Source of the DNA: SVEL01 sp045126215
GTDB taxonomy: Bacteria; Bacillota; Clostridia; Lachnospirales; Lachnospiraceae
Direction: 5' to 3'
NCBI GenBank assembly: GCA_045126215.1
Contig: JBGVOD010000043.1
Span: 5,747 to 69,746 of the forward strand
Length of the DNA stretch: 64,000 bases
Under the pieces are notes generated by a model. It ran no database searches and was not told where the DNA came from. It worked only from the letters and a program-made list of their open reading frames with translations. Below, piece by piece: positions 34,929 through 44,123 of the stretch (positions are counted from its first letter, which is position 1; the number at the start of each line of letters is the position of its first letter). A program made the translations under genes and the position numbers.

Positions 34929-37025
34929 ATGATTAAGACAGTGCAACCAGAATGGAACGGCTTTGTAGATGGCAAATGGTCAAAAGAAGTTAATGTTAGA
35001 GATTTCATCCAGAAGAACTATACACAGTATGAGGGTGATTCTTCATTCTTAGCTGGTCCAACAAAAGAAACAACAGATTTATGGAACCAGGTTTTAGGTT
35101 TAATGAAACAGGAACGTGAAAATGGTGGTGTTCTTGATATGGATACAAGCGTTCCATCAACAATTGTTTCACATGATGCTGCATATTTAAATAAAGAAAC
35201 AGAACAGATTGTTGGTTTCCAGACAGACAAGCCACTTAAGAGAGCTTTTATGCCATTCGGTGGTATTCGTACAGCAGTTACAGCTTGTAAATCATACGGT
35301 TATGAAGTAGATCCTGAGGTAATTAGAATATTTACAGATTATAGAAAGACACACAATCAGGGTGTATTTGATGTTTACACACCAGAAATGAAGTTGGCAA
35401 GACATGCTCATATCGTAACAGGTCTTCCAGATGCTTACGGCAGAGGACGTATCATTGGTGATTACAGAAGAGTTGCTTTATATGGTGTTGATAAGCTTAT
35501 CGAAGACAAGAAAGAGCAGTTAGCTACATCACTTGTAAGAATGACATCTAAGAACATCAGACTTAGAGAAGAATTAGCAGAACAGATTAAAGCTTTAGGC
35601 GACTTAAAGAAGCTTGGTGAAATCTATGGTTACGATATTTCAGCTCCAGCTAAAGACGTTAAGGAAGCTATTCAGTGGACATATTTCGGATATTTAGCAG
35701 CTGTTAAGGAACAGAATGGTGCTGCTATGTCACTTGGACGTACATCTACCTTCCTTGATATTTATGCTGAAAGAGATCTTAAGAATGGCGTATATACAGA
35801 AGAACAGATTCAGGAAATGATTGATCATTTCATCATGAAGTTAAGAATGGTTAGATTTGCTCGTATCCCTGAATACAATGCATTATTCGCTGGTGATCCT
35901 ACATGGGTTACAGAATCACTTGGTGGTGTTGGTATCGACGGAAGACACATGGTTACAAAGATGTCATTCAGATACTTAAATACATTAGACAACTTAGGAA
36001 CATCTCCAGAACCAAACATGACAGTTCTTTGGTCAGTTAACCTTCCTACAAACTGGAAGAAGTACTGTGCTGAAATGTCAATCAAGTCATCAGCTATCCA
36101 GTATGAAAATGATGATATGATGAGAGTAACTCACGGTGATGATTATGCAATTGCATGTTGTGTATCTTCAATGAGAGTTGGTAAGGAAATGCAGTTCTTC
36201 GGAGCTAGAGCAAACCTTGCAAAATGTTTACTTTACGCTATCAACGGTGGTGTTGATGAAAAATTATTCATTCAGGTAGGTCCTAAGTACAGACCAATCA
36301 CTTCAGAATACTTAGATTATGATGAAGTAATGGAAAGATATGAAGATATGATGGAATGGTTAGCTGGATTATATGTAAATACATTAAATGTTATCCATTA
36401 CATGCATGATAAATATTGTTATGAAAAGCTTCAGATGGCTCTTCATGATAGAGATGTTAAGAGATGGTTCGCAACAGGTATTGCTGGTCTTTCAGTAGTT
36501 GCTGACTCCCTTTCAGCAATCAAATATGCTAAGGTTAAGACAATCAGAAATGAAGATGGTATCGTAGTTGATTACGAAGTAGAGGGCGATTTCCCTAAAT
36601 ATGGTAACAACGATGACAGAGTAGACCAGATTGCAGTTGAAATTGTTGAAAAATTCATGAATATGGTTAGAAAGCATCACACATACAGAGATTCAATCCC
36701 TACAACATCAATTCTTACAATCACATCAAATGTAGCATATGGTAAGAATACAGGTAGCACACCTGATGGTAGAAAAGCTGGTGTTCCACTTGCTCCAGGT
36801 GCTAACCCAATGCATGGTAGAGATACACATGGTGCTTTAGCTTCATTATCATCAGTAGCTAAACTTCCATTCAAGGATGCACAGGATGGTATCTCAAATA
36901 CATTTACAATTCTTCCAAATGCTCTTGGTAAGGATTCTGTATTCGCTGGTCAGGCTGATTTTGATATTCAGTTAACACCAGAACAGATTGCTGAAATCGA
37001 AAAAGGTGGATGCACAAGCTGTTAA
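34929..37025 (+). CDS. pflB: Pyruvate formate-lyase body lacking the glycyl-radical domain
   Basis: Pyruvate formate-lyase turns pyruvate and CoA into acetyl-CoA and formate. The 698-residue protein has the family barrel, the adjacent catalytic cysteines C410 and C411 (AIACCVSSM), and the usual sequence up to NTFTILPNALGKDS. It then ends with a short new tail (LTPEQIAEIEKGGCTSC) where normal enzymes of about 750 residues continue into the glycyl-radical loop. That loop is encoded by the next gene (37155-37397). The body cannot hold a radical by itself, so the active enzyme must be assembled from two chains. The promoter is strong and synonymous codons look highly adapted, as expected for an abundant fermentation enzyme. 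Confidence 0.95.
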   Translation: MIKTVQPEWNGFVDGKWSKEVNVRDFIQKNYTQYEGDSSFLAGPTKETTDLWNQVLGLMKQERENGGVLDMDTSVPSTIVSHDAAYLNKETEQIVGFQTDKPLKRAFMPFGGIRTAVTACKSYGYEVDPEVIRIFTDYRKTHNQGVFDVYTPEMKLARHAHIVTGLPDAYGRGRIIGDYRRVALYGVDKLIEDKKEQLATSLVRMTSKNIRLREELAEQIKALGDLKKLGEIYGYDISAPAKDVKEAIQWTYFGYLAAVKEQNGAAMSLGRTSTFLDIYAERDLKNGVYTEEQIQEMIDHFIMKLRMVRFARIPEYNALFAGDPTWVTESLGGVGIDGRHMVTKMSFRYLNTLDNLGTSPEPNMTVLWSVNLPTNWKKYCAEMSIKSSAIQYENDDMMRVTHGDDYAIACCVSSMRVGKEMQFFGARANLAKCLLYAINGGVDEKLFIQVGPKYRPITSEYLDYDEVMERYEDMMEWLAGLYVNTLNVIHYMHDKYCYEKLQMALHDRDVKRWFATGIAGLSVVADSLSAIKYAKVKTIRNEDGIVVDYEVEGDFPKYGNNDDRVDQIAVEIVEKFMNMVRKHHTYRDSIPTTSILTITSNVAYGKNTGSTPDGRKAGVPLAPGANPMHGRDTHGALASLSSVAKLPFKDAQDGISNTFTILPNALGKDSVFAGQADFDIQLTPEQIAEIEKGGCTSC

Positions 37026-37065
37026 TTAGCAAGTATTAAACAAGCTGTTAATTAGCAAGTATTAA
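37014..37065 (+). repeat. Exact 26-bp tandem duplication over the pflB stop
   Basis: Bases 37014-37039 and 37040-37065 are identical. The first copy contains the last codons and the stop of the pfl body gene. Confidence 0.9.
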
Positions 37066-37082
37066 GTAAGTTACAATTTATA

Positions 37083-37107
37083 CATCCAGTCAGTCATTGA
37101 CTGGATG
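37083..37107 (+). other. Hairpin between the pfl body and glycyl-radical genes
   Basis: A perfect 10-bp stem (37083-37092 with 37098-37107) has a 5-nt loop and no T run, so it is probably an mRNA stability or processing element. A 12-bp palindrome (37127-37138) follows just before the next ribosome binding site. Confidence 0.6.
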
Positions 37108-37154
37108 GGAAACATTAATTTGAATAGCCCATATGGGCGGAATGGAGGATTATT

Positions 37155-37397
37155 ATGACAGTTACAGAACAGCAGAAAGATAATTTAGTAGCAATGCTTG
37201 ATGGATACGTTGAAAAAGGTGGTCATCATCTTAACGTTAATGTTTTAGTAAGAGAAACATTATTAGATGCTCAGCAGCATCCAGAAAATTACCCACAGCT
37301 TACAATTCGTGTATCAGGATATGCTGTAAACTTCATTAAGTTAACAAAAGAACAGCAGGATGACGTTATCTCACGTACATTCCATGAAGCTATCTAG
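37155..37397 (+). CDS. grcA: Free-standing glycyl-radical subunit of pyruvate formate-lyase (GrcA-like)
   Basis: This 80-residue protein is the C-terminal domain of pyruvate formate-lyase as a separate gene. The radical glycine is G55 in RVSGYAV, followed by the usual TKEQQDDVISRTFHEA ending. In E. coli, GrcA (YfiD) is a spare domain that repairs oxygen-cleaved PflB. Here the main enzyme has no such domain, so this chain is needed for activity. GGAGG lies six bases before the ATG. It lies 129 bases behind the body gene and 135 bases before the activase gene, with a terminator in the second gap. Confidence 0.95.
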   Translation: MTVTEQQKDNLVAMLDGYVEKGGHHLNVNVLVRETLLDAQQHPENYPQLTIRVSGYAVNFIKLTKEQQDDVISRTFHEAI

Positions 37398-37472
37398 TTC
37401 ATCGTTTAAGTTAGAATGCATTCGATTGAACAGATTAAAGACAACTTTTAAGATAACTTAAAAAGATTTTAT

Positions 37473-37509
37473 ATGCCTCGTTAAAGATAGCTTTAATGAG
37501 GCATTTTTA
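37473..37509 (+). terminator. Intrinsic terminator between grcA and pflA
   Basis: A 14-bp stem with one mismatch (37473-37486 with 37491-37504) and a 4-nt loop is followed by TTTTT. Partial readthrough would give less activase than enzyme. Confidence 0.85.
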
Positions 37510-37532
37510 AAAATTAATGGAGGTAACATAAT

Positions 37533-38294
37533 ATGAAAGGCTATGTTCATTCTATTGAAACCTTTGGTACAGTTGATGGACCAGGAATAAGATATGTTGT
37601 ATTTACACAGGGGTGTCCTATGAGATGTAAGTATTGTCATAATCCGGATACGTGGACACCAAGAACTGGTGAACAGATGGATACAGATGATATTATTACA
37701 GATTTTGAAAAATACAAGCCATTTTTAACTAATAACGGGATTACGGTTACTGGTGGTGAACCAATGATGCAGATGGATTTTTTGCTTGATTTGTTCAAAA
37801 AAGCAAAAGAAAAACAGGCTCATACCTGTATTGATTCTTCTGGAATTATGTTTAATCCAAAAAGTGAAAGTTTTATGGAAAAGTTAGATGAGCTTTTAAA
37901 ATATACAGATTTGATTATGCTTGACATAAAGCATATAGATGATGAGGAACATAAAAAGCTTACAGGTCAGTCAAATAAAAATATTCTTGCGTTTGCAAGA
38001 TATTTATCTGAAAAGAAGATTCCTGTATGGATAAGACATGTTACTGTACCAGGAATAACATTTAATACAAAATACCTGGTACAGTTAGGTGAGTTTCTTG
38101 CAGAACTTGATAATATTGAGGCATTAGATGTATTACCATATCATACAATGGGAGTACCAAAATATGAGTCTCTTGGTATTGAATATCCATTAAAGGGTGT
38201 TGAACCACTGGATAAGGAGGATGCCATGAAAGCAAGAAATACCATTATATACGGAATGCAAAAACGTAAAAAAGAATTAGGAAAAACCACGTAG
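37533..38294 (+). CDS. pflA: Pyruvate formate-lyase activating enzyme
   Basis: This radical SAM enzyme abstracts a hydrogen from the glycine of pyruvate formate-lyase to create the radical. The cluster motif CxxxCxxC is at C28, C32 and C35 (QGCPMRCKYC), followed by a GGEP motif (VTGGEPMMQ). The 253-residue length is typical of PflA without extra ferredoxin domains. GGAGG precedes the ATG. Its substrate here should be the separate GrcA-like chain, alone or docked on the body protein. The end lies two bases from the convergent spoVAE gene with no terminator of its own. Confidence 0.95.
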   Translation: MKGYVHSIETFGTVDGPGIRYVVFTQGCPMRCKYCHNPDTWTPRTGEQMDTDDIITDFEKYKPFLTNNGITVTGGEPMMQMDFLLDLFKKAKEKQAHTCIDSSGIMFNPKSESFMEKLDELLKYTDLIMLDIKHIDDEEHKKLTGQSNKNILAFARYLSEKKIPVWIRHVTVPGITFNTKYLVQLGEFLAELDNIEALDVLPYHTMGVPKYESLGIEYPLKGVEPLDKEDAMKARNTIIYGMQKRKKELGKTT

Positions 38295-38295
38295 A

Positions 38296-38685
38296 TTATT
38301 CTGATTTAGGATTAAATATAAGGGAGGCTATATAGCCAAAAATTAATGCACTACTGATACCCAGAGCAGAAGCTTTTAAACCACCTAGGAATATACCTGT
38401 GAAACCAAATTCATCAATGGATTCCTTGACACCTTTATATAGTGTATTTCCAAATCCGAGAAGTGGAACAGAGGCTCCGGCACCGGCAAAATCAATAAGT
38501 GGGTCGTATAATCCAAAGAAACCAAGTATTGAACCAATTACAACTAATCCCACCATTATACGTCCCGGTAGTAATTTAGTTTTGTCTATAAATATTTGTA
38601 CAATTGCGCATATTGCTCCGCCAACGAGAAAAGCAATAATATAGCTGGAAAGATAATTCGTGAAAAAATCTGATATATTAGACAT
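38296..38685 (-). CDS. spoVAE: Stage V sporulation protein AE
   Basis: This 129-residue integral membrane protein has about four helices. It belongs to the SpoVAC/SpoVAE family, part of the channel that moves dipicolinic acid into the forespore and out during germination. The conserved glycine-rich segments (FAGAGASVPLLGFGNTL, FTGIFLGGLKA) are present. It is the last gene of the spoVA operon and lies 17 bases after spoVAD. No spoVAF follows. Expression should be sigma-G dependent in the forespore. Confidence 0.92.
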   Translation of the reverse strand: MSNISDFFTNYLSSYIIAFLVGGAICAIVQIFIDKTKLLPGRIMVGLVVIGSILGFFGLYDPLIDFAGAGASVPLLGFGNTLYKGVKESIDEFGFTGIFLGGLKASALGISSALIFGYIASLIFNPKSE

Positions 38686-38702
38686 TTATTAGGCCTCCTT
38701 TA

Positions 38703-39752
38703 TTAATCAATTGATTCTATTGAAACTGCATGAGCTATTCCTGGAACAGAATTACCTTCATTTGAGCTTACAGGAGACAAAAGAGCTCCTGTCGGTATAA
38801 GAAGTATTCGCTTAAAGTTTTTATTGATTAATTCGTTTATTATATAGCTGCAAAAGACGCTTGCACTACATCCACATCCACTTGCTCCTGCATTTGTATC
38901 CTGAACATCCTTGTCAAACATGAGTATTCCACAGTCTTTGTGAACAGGAGAAATATCATATCCTTTTTCTTTTAATAGGTCTATAAGTATTGTCTGACCA
39001 ATATAGCCTAAATCCCCAGTAAAAATATAATCATAGTAGGTTGGTTCGATTCCAAAATCTACAAGGTGCTGATATATGGTATCGGCGGCTGCAGGAGCCA
39101 TACATGCTCCCATATTTTCCTTATCTTTGTGACCAAAATCAACAATTTTTCCAGGAGTGATTTTAGTTATCATAGCTTTAGCATCTGTTTTGTCATTAGA
39201 GATAATCACACTACCACACCCTGTAACTGTCCATGTAGATGAAAATTTACGTTGACTTCCATAATCCAGTGGAAATCTGAATGTTTTTTCGGCACTGGCA
39301 AAATGGCTGGATGCAGAGGCAATAACGTTTCTTGCAAAACCACCAGACACAAGTATTGATGCCAGACTCATAGCTTCTCCAAAGGTTGAACATGCTCCAT
39401 ATAATCCGAAGAGGGGAATGTCAAAATCTTTTAGTCCAAAAGATGAGGCAATTAACTGGCCTAACAAATCACCAGCGAGGATATAATCTATTTGATCTTT
39501 TGAAAGAGAAGTCTTTTGCAATAGATTATTAATATTAGAAGCAATCATTTTACTTTCGGCATCTTCGAAATTATCACCTCCAAACATCAAATCTTCAGAT
39601 ATATGATCAAAGTAGCTTCCTAAAGGACCCTGACCTTCTTTGGTACCTACAGTAGAAGAATAGTCTTTAATATAGACTGGTGATGGAAGTAATATGCTTG
39701 ATTTACCGATATGGTTATTAGTAGACGTTTTGTTAATAGAATTTGTACTCAT
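38703..39752 (-). CDS. spoVAD: Stage V sporulation protein AD
   Basis: SpoVAD is the soluble, thiolase-fold member of the SpoVA complex and binds dipicolinic acid on the outer face of the spore inner membrane. The 349-residue protein shows the family stretches YGACSTFGEAMSLAS, TGDLGYIGQ and the Cys-rich GASGCGCSASV near the C-terminus. It lies in spoVAA-AB-AC-AD-AE order, 44 bases after spoVAC. The start at 39752 has an AAAGGA-like site upstream. Confidence 0.95.
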   Translation of the reverse strand: MSTNSINKTSTNNHIGKSSILLPSPVYIKDYSSTVGTKEGQGPLGSYFDHISEDLMFGGDNFEDAESKMIASNINNLLQKTSLSKDQIDYILAGDLLGQLIASSFGLKDFDIPLFGLYGACSTFGEAMSLASILVSGGFARNVIASASSHFASAEKTFRFPLDYGSQRKFSSTWTVTGCGSVIISNDKTDAKAMITKITPGKIVDFGHKDKENMGACMAPAAADTIYQHLVDFGIEPTYYDYIFTGDLGYIGQTILIDLLKEKGYDISPVHKDCGILMFDKDVQDTNAGASGCGCSASVFCSYIINELINKNFKRILLIPTGALLSPVSSNEGNSVPGIAHAVSIESID

Positions 39753-39796
39753 ATTTATTGTGATCTTATAGGATCTTTCCTTTCATAATATTTTAA

Positions 39797-40237
39797 TTAG
39801 CTGACAAGAGACATAAGATAATATATTAGTCCTAGTAAGCTGCTGCTTAGAAGACCATATAAAATAACAGGTCCTGCTATGGTGAATATTTTACAGCCTG
39901 TACCAAAAACCTGACCTTCCTTCTTGAATTCAATTGCACATGCCGCTATAGAATTGGCAAATCCTGTAATTGGCACAAGAGTACCTGCACCAGCATATTT
40001 GGCCATTTTTTTATAAAAAGTCAGACCGGTAAATAAGGCTGCAAGACCAACAAGTGTCAAAGTTTCATAGTTAATGGCCGTTTCTTTGGATAATCCAATA
40101 TATTTATAGAAGTCAATTAAAATCTGACCAAGCAAACATATAAGACCACCATATATATATGCGAAAAGCATATTTTTGGGCGTTGAATTAGTTGGCGTTA
40201 CTGATTTAACATACATATCATAATTATTTTTAATCAT
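39797..40237 (-). CDS. spoVAC: Stage V sporulation protein AC
   Basis: This 146-residue membrane protein has about four helices. SpoVAC is a mechanosensitive channel of the spore inner membrane and releases dipicolinic acid during germination. The segments NMLFAYIYGGLICLLGQ and GTLVPITGFANS match the family. It resembles spoVAE, as expected for paralogues. Third gene of the spoVA operon. Confidence 0.93.
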   Translation of the reverse strand: MIKNNYDMYVKSVTPTNSTPKNMLFAYIYGGLICLLGQILIDFYKYIGLSKETAINYETLTLVGLAALFTGLTFYKKMAKYAGAGTLVPITGFANSIAACAIEFKKEGQVFGTGCKIFTIAGPVILYGLLSSSLLGLIYYLMSLVS

Positions 40238-40287
40238 TGTTTCTCCTTTACATCTAAGATTTACATTAACAATTATTTGTCATAATA

Positions 40288-40746
40288 TCAGAAAAGATTT
40301 CTAAAGAAATAGAATAGTGAACCACTACATTTTCCAAGTGCCAGAAATACATTTACATAGCCTATGCCTTTGTGAATGCGAAATCTTCTTGAGAACACTA
40401 CAGAAACTTTTAGTACTTCTGCTAAAGACATTGCCAGACATCCAACATATATTCCAAAGAAAATGCCTATGGTTAAAAGACATAGAATTGATATTACAAA
40501 TATAATAGAATCTGGTAATAAGTCCTTAAAGAATTCATAAGAATTAATTTTATAAACAATTAGTATATTACATAGACTACCGCCTGCGAGAATACAATTT
40601 TCGTATATATGCGCAGCACGTTTTGTATGTGTTTTGTCAGAAAGCCTTGATAAAATTCCAAGAGAAGTAAATAGAGCAAATAATGATGCTGCAATTAGAA
40701 AACCTGAAGAAATTCCGATTAAAAGTAGTAAAACATCAGTCAACAT
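40288..40746 (-). CDS. spoVAB: Stage V sporulation protein AB
   Basis: This 152-residue protein has four or more hydrophobic helices and the position and length of SpoVAB. The pattern ISSGFLIAASLFALFTSLGI with the later KGIGYVNVFLALGKCSGSL fits the family. SpoVAA and SpoVAB are present in Bacillus and in Lachnospiraceae but missing from many Clostridium species. Its start overlaps the end of spoVAA by 11 bases, so the two are translationally coupled. Confidence 0.85.
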   Translation of the reverse strand: MLTDVLLLLIGISSGFLIAASLFALFTSLGILSRLSDKTHTKRAAHIYENCILAGGSLCNILIVYKINSYEFFKDLLPDSIIFVISILCLLTIGIFFGIYVGCLAMSLAEVLKVSVVFSRRFRIHKGIGYVNVFLALGKCSGSLFYFFRNLF

Positions 40747-41374
40747 CTATCTTGCAATCCTTTCTTTCAATACCGGAAATTAATGTATCAGCAATGTCAT
40801 TTTCATAACGTTGCATTTCAATTTCAATAGGCGTAGGATCTTTTGTAATTTTGTGGTTGCAGAAATGATTATAAAAAATAAGAATGCCAATGGGTATTCC
40901 AATACAGTATCCTAGCTCTAAAGGCGTATGGTTATCGGATACTTTACCTGTAATACTGTAGTAAATATTTGCAAATAGTTTGTCTATTGAAATATCATTA
41001 TTAAAAGCCATAATTGCAAAAGCTGAACCTAAAAAGATTAGTATACACGTGAATATTATTTTGAAAACATATAATATTTTATTTAGTGTAATATTTCTTG
41101 AATCTTTATAGTACGAAATCATTACATCATCGTTACCAAGCATATTTATTTCGATATTGTCAATCTCCTTTGTAATTAGTTCTATTATTTTAAGAGAAGT
41201 AACAATATAGATACTATTTTTCATTGTATCAATTTCTGGAATTCTAATGTTTTTAATTAATTCAGCGATATCTTTGTCGGTTGAATAAATTTTTGCAATA
41301 TCTCCAATAGCTATAATTTCCTTATTCACTTTTATATGATTTGGGAGTTTGATATAAACTGATTGATTTGCCAT
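40736..41374 (-). CDS. spoVAA: Stage V sporulation protein AA
   Basis: This 212-residue protein is the first gene of the spoVA operon. It has a soluble N-terminal domain of about 100 residues (SVYIKLPNHIKVNKEIIAIGDIAKI is a typical SpoVAA opening) and two membrane helices near 100-120 and 150-170. Its role in the dipicolinate channel is not defined. An AAGAGGT site precedes the ATG. I looked for a sigma-G promoter upstream and found no convincing one. The long palindrome at 41458-41556 separates it from the PBP gene. Confidence 0.85.
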   Translation of the reverse strand: MANQSVYIKLPNHIKVNKEIIAIGDIAKIYSTDKDIAELIKNIRIPEIDTMKNSIYIVTSLKIIELITKEIDNIEINMLGNDDVMISYYKDSRNITLNKILYVFKIIFTCILIFLGSAFAIMAFNNDISIDKLFANIYYSITGKVSDNHTPLELGYCIGIPIGILIFYNHFCNHKITKDPTPIEIEMQRYENDIADTLISGIERKDCKIDVD

Positions 41375-41457
41375 AATTACCTCTTTTTTGATGTGTTATA
41401 AGAAGTATTTGCAAAATCATAATAAATATTCAGATAAAAAAGAGATAGATAAAGATA

Positions 41458-41556
41458 AAGGTGCCAAGCGGTATATTTACAAATTTATCTTAACCTATTG
41501 CACAAAGTATATAGTCATTTGTGCAATAGGCATTTGCGAATATACCTCAGACACCA
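41458..41556. repeat. Long imperfect palindrome in the pbpA-spoVAA gap
   Basis: An inner perfect 13-bp stem (41494-41506 with 41518-41530) lies inside a second stem (41470-41484 with 41532-41546) that extends weakly to about 41556. The core TATTGCACAAAGTATATAG is shared with the inverted repeat at 45028-45327. It may end the PBP transcript on the minus strand but has no good T run. Confidence 0.7.
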
Positions 41557-41570
41557 TTATAGAAGTTTAA

Positions 41571-44123
41571 TTAGTGGACATTACATGAAGAAGAATCGAG
41601 TCCTTCTGGAACCTGGAAAGGTGAATCATATGTTGTACCTTCCGTTCCTAAATATCTGATACGAAATACTTTTTCAGTTATACTAGATACAGGACAATTT
41701 TCACCAGCCAGCATTCCGGAAGAATTGCATATTGCATATTTAACATGACACACACATGTATCTTCTGGAACTGTACCATCAGCGAAATATTCTTCACGAG
41801 TCATATTTCCTTCAGGATCATGATCACACAGACCTTCAACAGCCAAATTGCCACATTTTGTACAAATAGTTGCTTTTACAATATTTGCTGGAACTTCAGG
41901 CTCTATATATGTGTAACCTTTTTCCTGATGTATTCGAGTCATAATTTTACTCCAGATAACTTTATGGTATTGTGTATTGTGGAGTGTATCGCCAATACCT
42001 GTGTTTTCGTCAAATCCACTCCAGATTACGGCAGTAAGATATGGAGTGTAGCCTGCAAACCAGATGTCATAATCATTTGATGTTGTACCGGTTTTTCCGG
42101 CTACATACTGGTCTGGTACATTAGCAAGAGTACCTGTACCAAAAGCTACTACATCATGCATTGCATTTGTTATAAGGAAAGCAGTAGTTTCTTTAAGAAC
42201 TCTGTGTGTATTAGGATTTTTTTCTAAAATCACATGTCCCTTGCTGTCACAAACCTTTGTATAGTATGAGAGTTCTGTATATACACCATTATTTGCGATG
42301 GTAGCATATGCATTACATAATTCAATATTTGTAACACCATCTGTAAGACCACCTAATGCTAATGCCTGATTTATATCACTATTCACTGTATTATCAGCAT
42401 TTACACGGCTTTTTACAAGTGTAGTAAAACCAAAGTCTTCAAGGTATTCAAAGCCAACAGCTGGTGTAATTGATGTAAGGCATTTTACAGCAATAATGTT
42501 CATAGAGTTAGTTATTCCAAGTCTTATTGAACTAAGTCCTCTATAGCTGTCACCCCACCAGTTAGATATTTGTCTTCCAGAAGATGTGTATGAATAAGGT
42601 GCATCATCAAATACTGTTGCAAGAGTATAATTGTATCTGTCAACAGCTGGTGCGAAGGAAGCAAGTACTTTAAATGTAGAACCCGGCTGTCTAGTTGAAG
42701 CAGTCGCTCTGTTAAAAGAACGACTTGTTTTTTTCTCACCACGACCACCTACGATGGCCTTGACATAGCCTGTTGATTGGTCAATTACAGAAAAGGAAAC
42801 CTGAGGCTGGATTGTGAAAATAGTTTTCTCGCCTAATTCTTTATCTGTTTCTTTTAAGTAAGCAGCCTTATATTCATCAATACATGCCTGGGCTTCTTCA
42901 ATACTGTTAAAAATAAGCTTAAAGTTTGTTTCACCTAAAAGTTTTCTGTGATAGTAGATAATATTTATATTCGAAAAGTTTTCTGTTTCACCATTTTCAT
43001 GTTCAATAGAGTAGTTCCATGAGAATGAGTAAAATACATTTTCTGGATAATTATCAGGATTTGATATTTCTTCATCACAAATCTTTTGAATATTTGTATC
43101 CTGTGTAGAATATATACTCAATCCACCACTATAAACAGCATTTGCAGCCTGTGTATACGAATATGCCTTTTGTTCCTGTAAATCTTCAATAACTTGTGAA
43201 ATAAGTTCATCAACGAAATATGAATAAGGTGATTCAATTTCATATTCAACATTTATATCTTGTATACGATCATATACGTTGTCATTTAATGCCTCATTGT
43301 ATTCATCCTGAGTGATATGTCCATTTTCAAGCATTTTCTTTAAAACTCTGGCTCTACGTTCTGAATTTTTGTCAGGATGCGTTATTGGATTATATTTTGA
43401 AGGATTCTGAGTGATTGAAGCAATTACAGCACTTTCAGAAATATTCAGCTCTGAAACACCCTTTCCAAAATATCTGTTTGCTGCAGCCTGAACACCGTAG
43501 TTTCCGGCTCCAAGGTTAATTGTGTTTAAGTAGTTTTCAAGAATAATATCTTTGCTCATACTTTTCTCAAGCTGTATAGCTAAGTATTGCTCCTGTAATT
43601 TTCTTTTTATTAACTCACCTAAATTGTCTTCCTGACCACCATTTTCAAAAACGTTATTTTTTAATAACTGCTGTGTAATTGTACTGGCACCTTGAGTAGC
43701 TCCGGAAGATAAAAAAGTAAAGCCAGCTCTAAGCATACCCTTTACATCAACACCATTATGTGATTCAAAACGTTCATCTTCAATATCGATGAAAGCATAT
43801 TTTAAGCAGTCAGGAATATTATCGATAGATACCATCTGTCTGTTTGAACCATCTGTCACTAATTTTTCTATTTCGTTGCCATCAGTATCATAGATAGTGG
43901 TAGAAAACTTAACAGGAGAAATATTGACTGATTCAATATTTGGTGCATTATCAATAATACCATTTATGACACCTAATCCGAAAAAGCCAAGTGTTGCACC
44001 ACCAAGTATTATTATAAAAATAAATATTTTGAATATGGTAACAAAAAGCTTTGTAGTCATTTTTTTCTTAGTAGATATTAATGACTTGTGTTTTTCAATT
44101 ACCTTTTTCTTACTAAAGTTCAT
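41571..44123 (-). CDS. Class A penicillin-binding protein (PBP1A type)
   Basis: This 850-residue bifunctional peptidoglycan synthase has a cytoplasmic basic start, one membrane helix (about 24-50), a GT51 transglycosylase domain (EDERFESHNGVDVKGML) and a transpeptidase domain. The transpeptidase has the catalytic serine in STFK (TRQPGSTFKVL), an SMN motif (GITNSMN) and KTGT (GKTGTTSND). The C-terminal 90 residues contain about ten cysteines in CxxC-like pairs, an extracytoplasmic tail seen in several Lachnospiraceae PBPs, perhaps disulfide-linked. The gene is monocistronic on the minus strand and divergent from yigZ. Confidence 0.93.
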   Translation of the reverse strand: MNFSKKKVIEKHKSLISTKKKMTTKLFVTIFKIFIFIIILGGATLGFFGLGVINGIIDNAPNIESVNISPVKFSTTIYDTDGNEIEKLVTDGSNRQMVSIDNIPDCLKYAFIDIEDERFESHNGVDVKGMLRAGFTFLSSGATQGASTITQQLLKNNVFENGGQEDNLGELIKRKLQEQYLAIQLEKSMSKDIILENYLNTINLGAGNYGVQAAANRYFGKGVSELNISESAVIASITQNPSKYNPITHPDKNSERRARVLKKMLENGHITQDEYNEALNDNVYDRIQDINVEYEIESPYSYFVDELISQVIEDLQEQKAYSYTQAANAVYSGGLSIYSTQDTNIQKICDEEISNPDNYPENVFYSFSWNYSIEHENGETENFSNINIIYYHRKLLGETNFKLIFNSIEEAQACIDEYKAAYLKETDKELGEKTIFTIQPQVSFSVIDQSTGYVKAIVGGRGEKKTSRSFNRATASTRQPGSTFKVLASFAPAVDRYNYTLATVFDDAPYSYTSSGRQISNWWGDSYRGLSSIRLGITNSMNIIAVKCLTSITPAVGFEYLEDFGFTTLVKSRVNADNTVNSDINQALALGGLTDGVTNIELCNAYATIANNGVYTELSYYTKVCDSKGHVILEKNPNTHRVLKETTAFLITNAMHDVVAFGTGTLANVPDQYVAGKTGTTSNDYDIWFAGYTPYLTAVIWSGFDENTGIGDTLHNTQYHKVIWSKIMTRIHQEKGYTYIEPEVPANIVKATICTKCGNLAVEGLCDHDPEGNMTREEYFADGTVPEDTCVCHVKYAICNSSGMLAGENCPVSSITEKVFRIRYLGTEGTTYDSPFQVPEGLDSSSCNVH

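Noticed and set aside
41375..41460. Sigma-G promoter for the spoVA operon
   Set aside because: A GAATA box is present on the minus strand but no -10 box fits at the right distance; the promoter may lie elsewhere or be divergent.
41388..41570. 60-codon plus-strand frame between spoVAA and the PBP gene
   Set aside because: It runs through the long palindrome and has no ribosome binding site.
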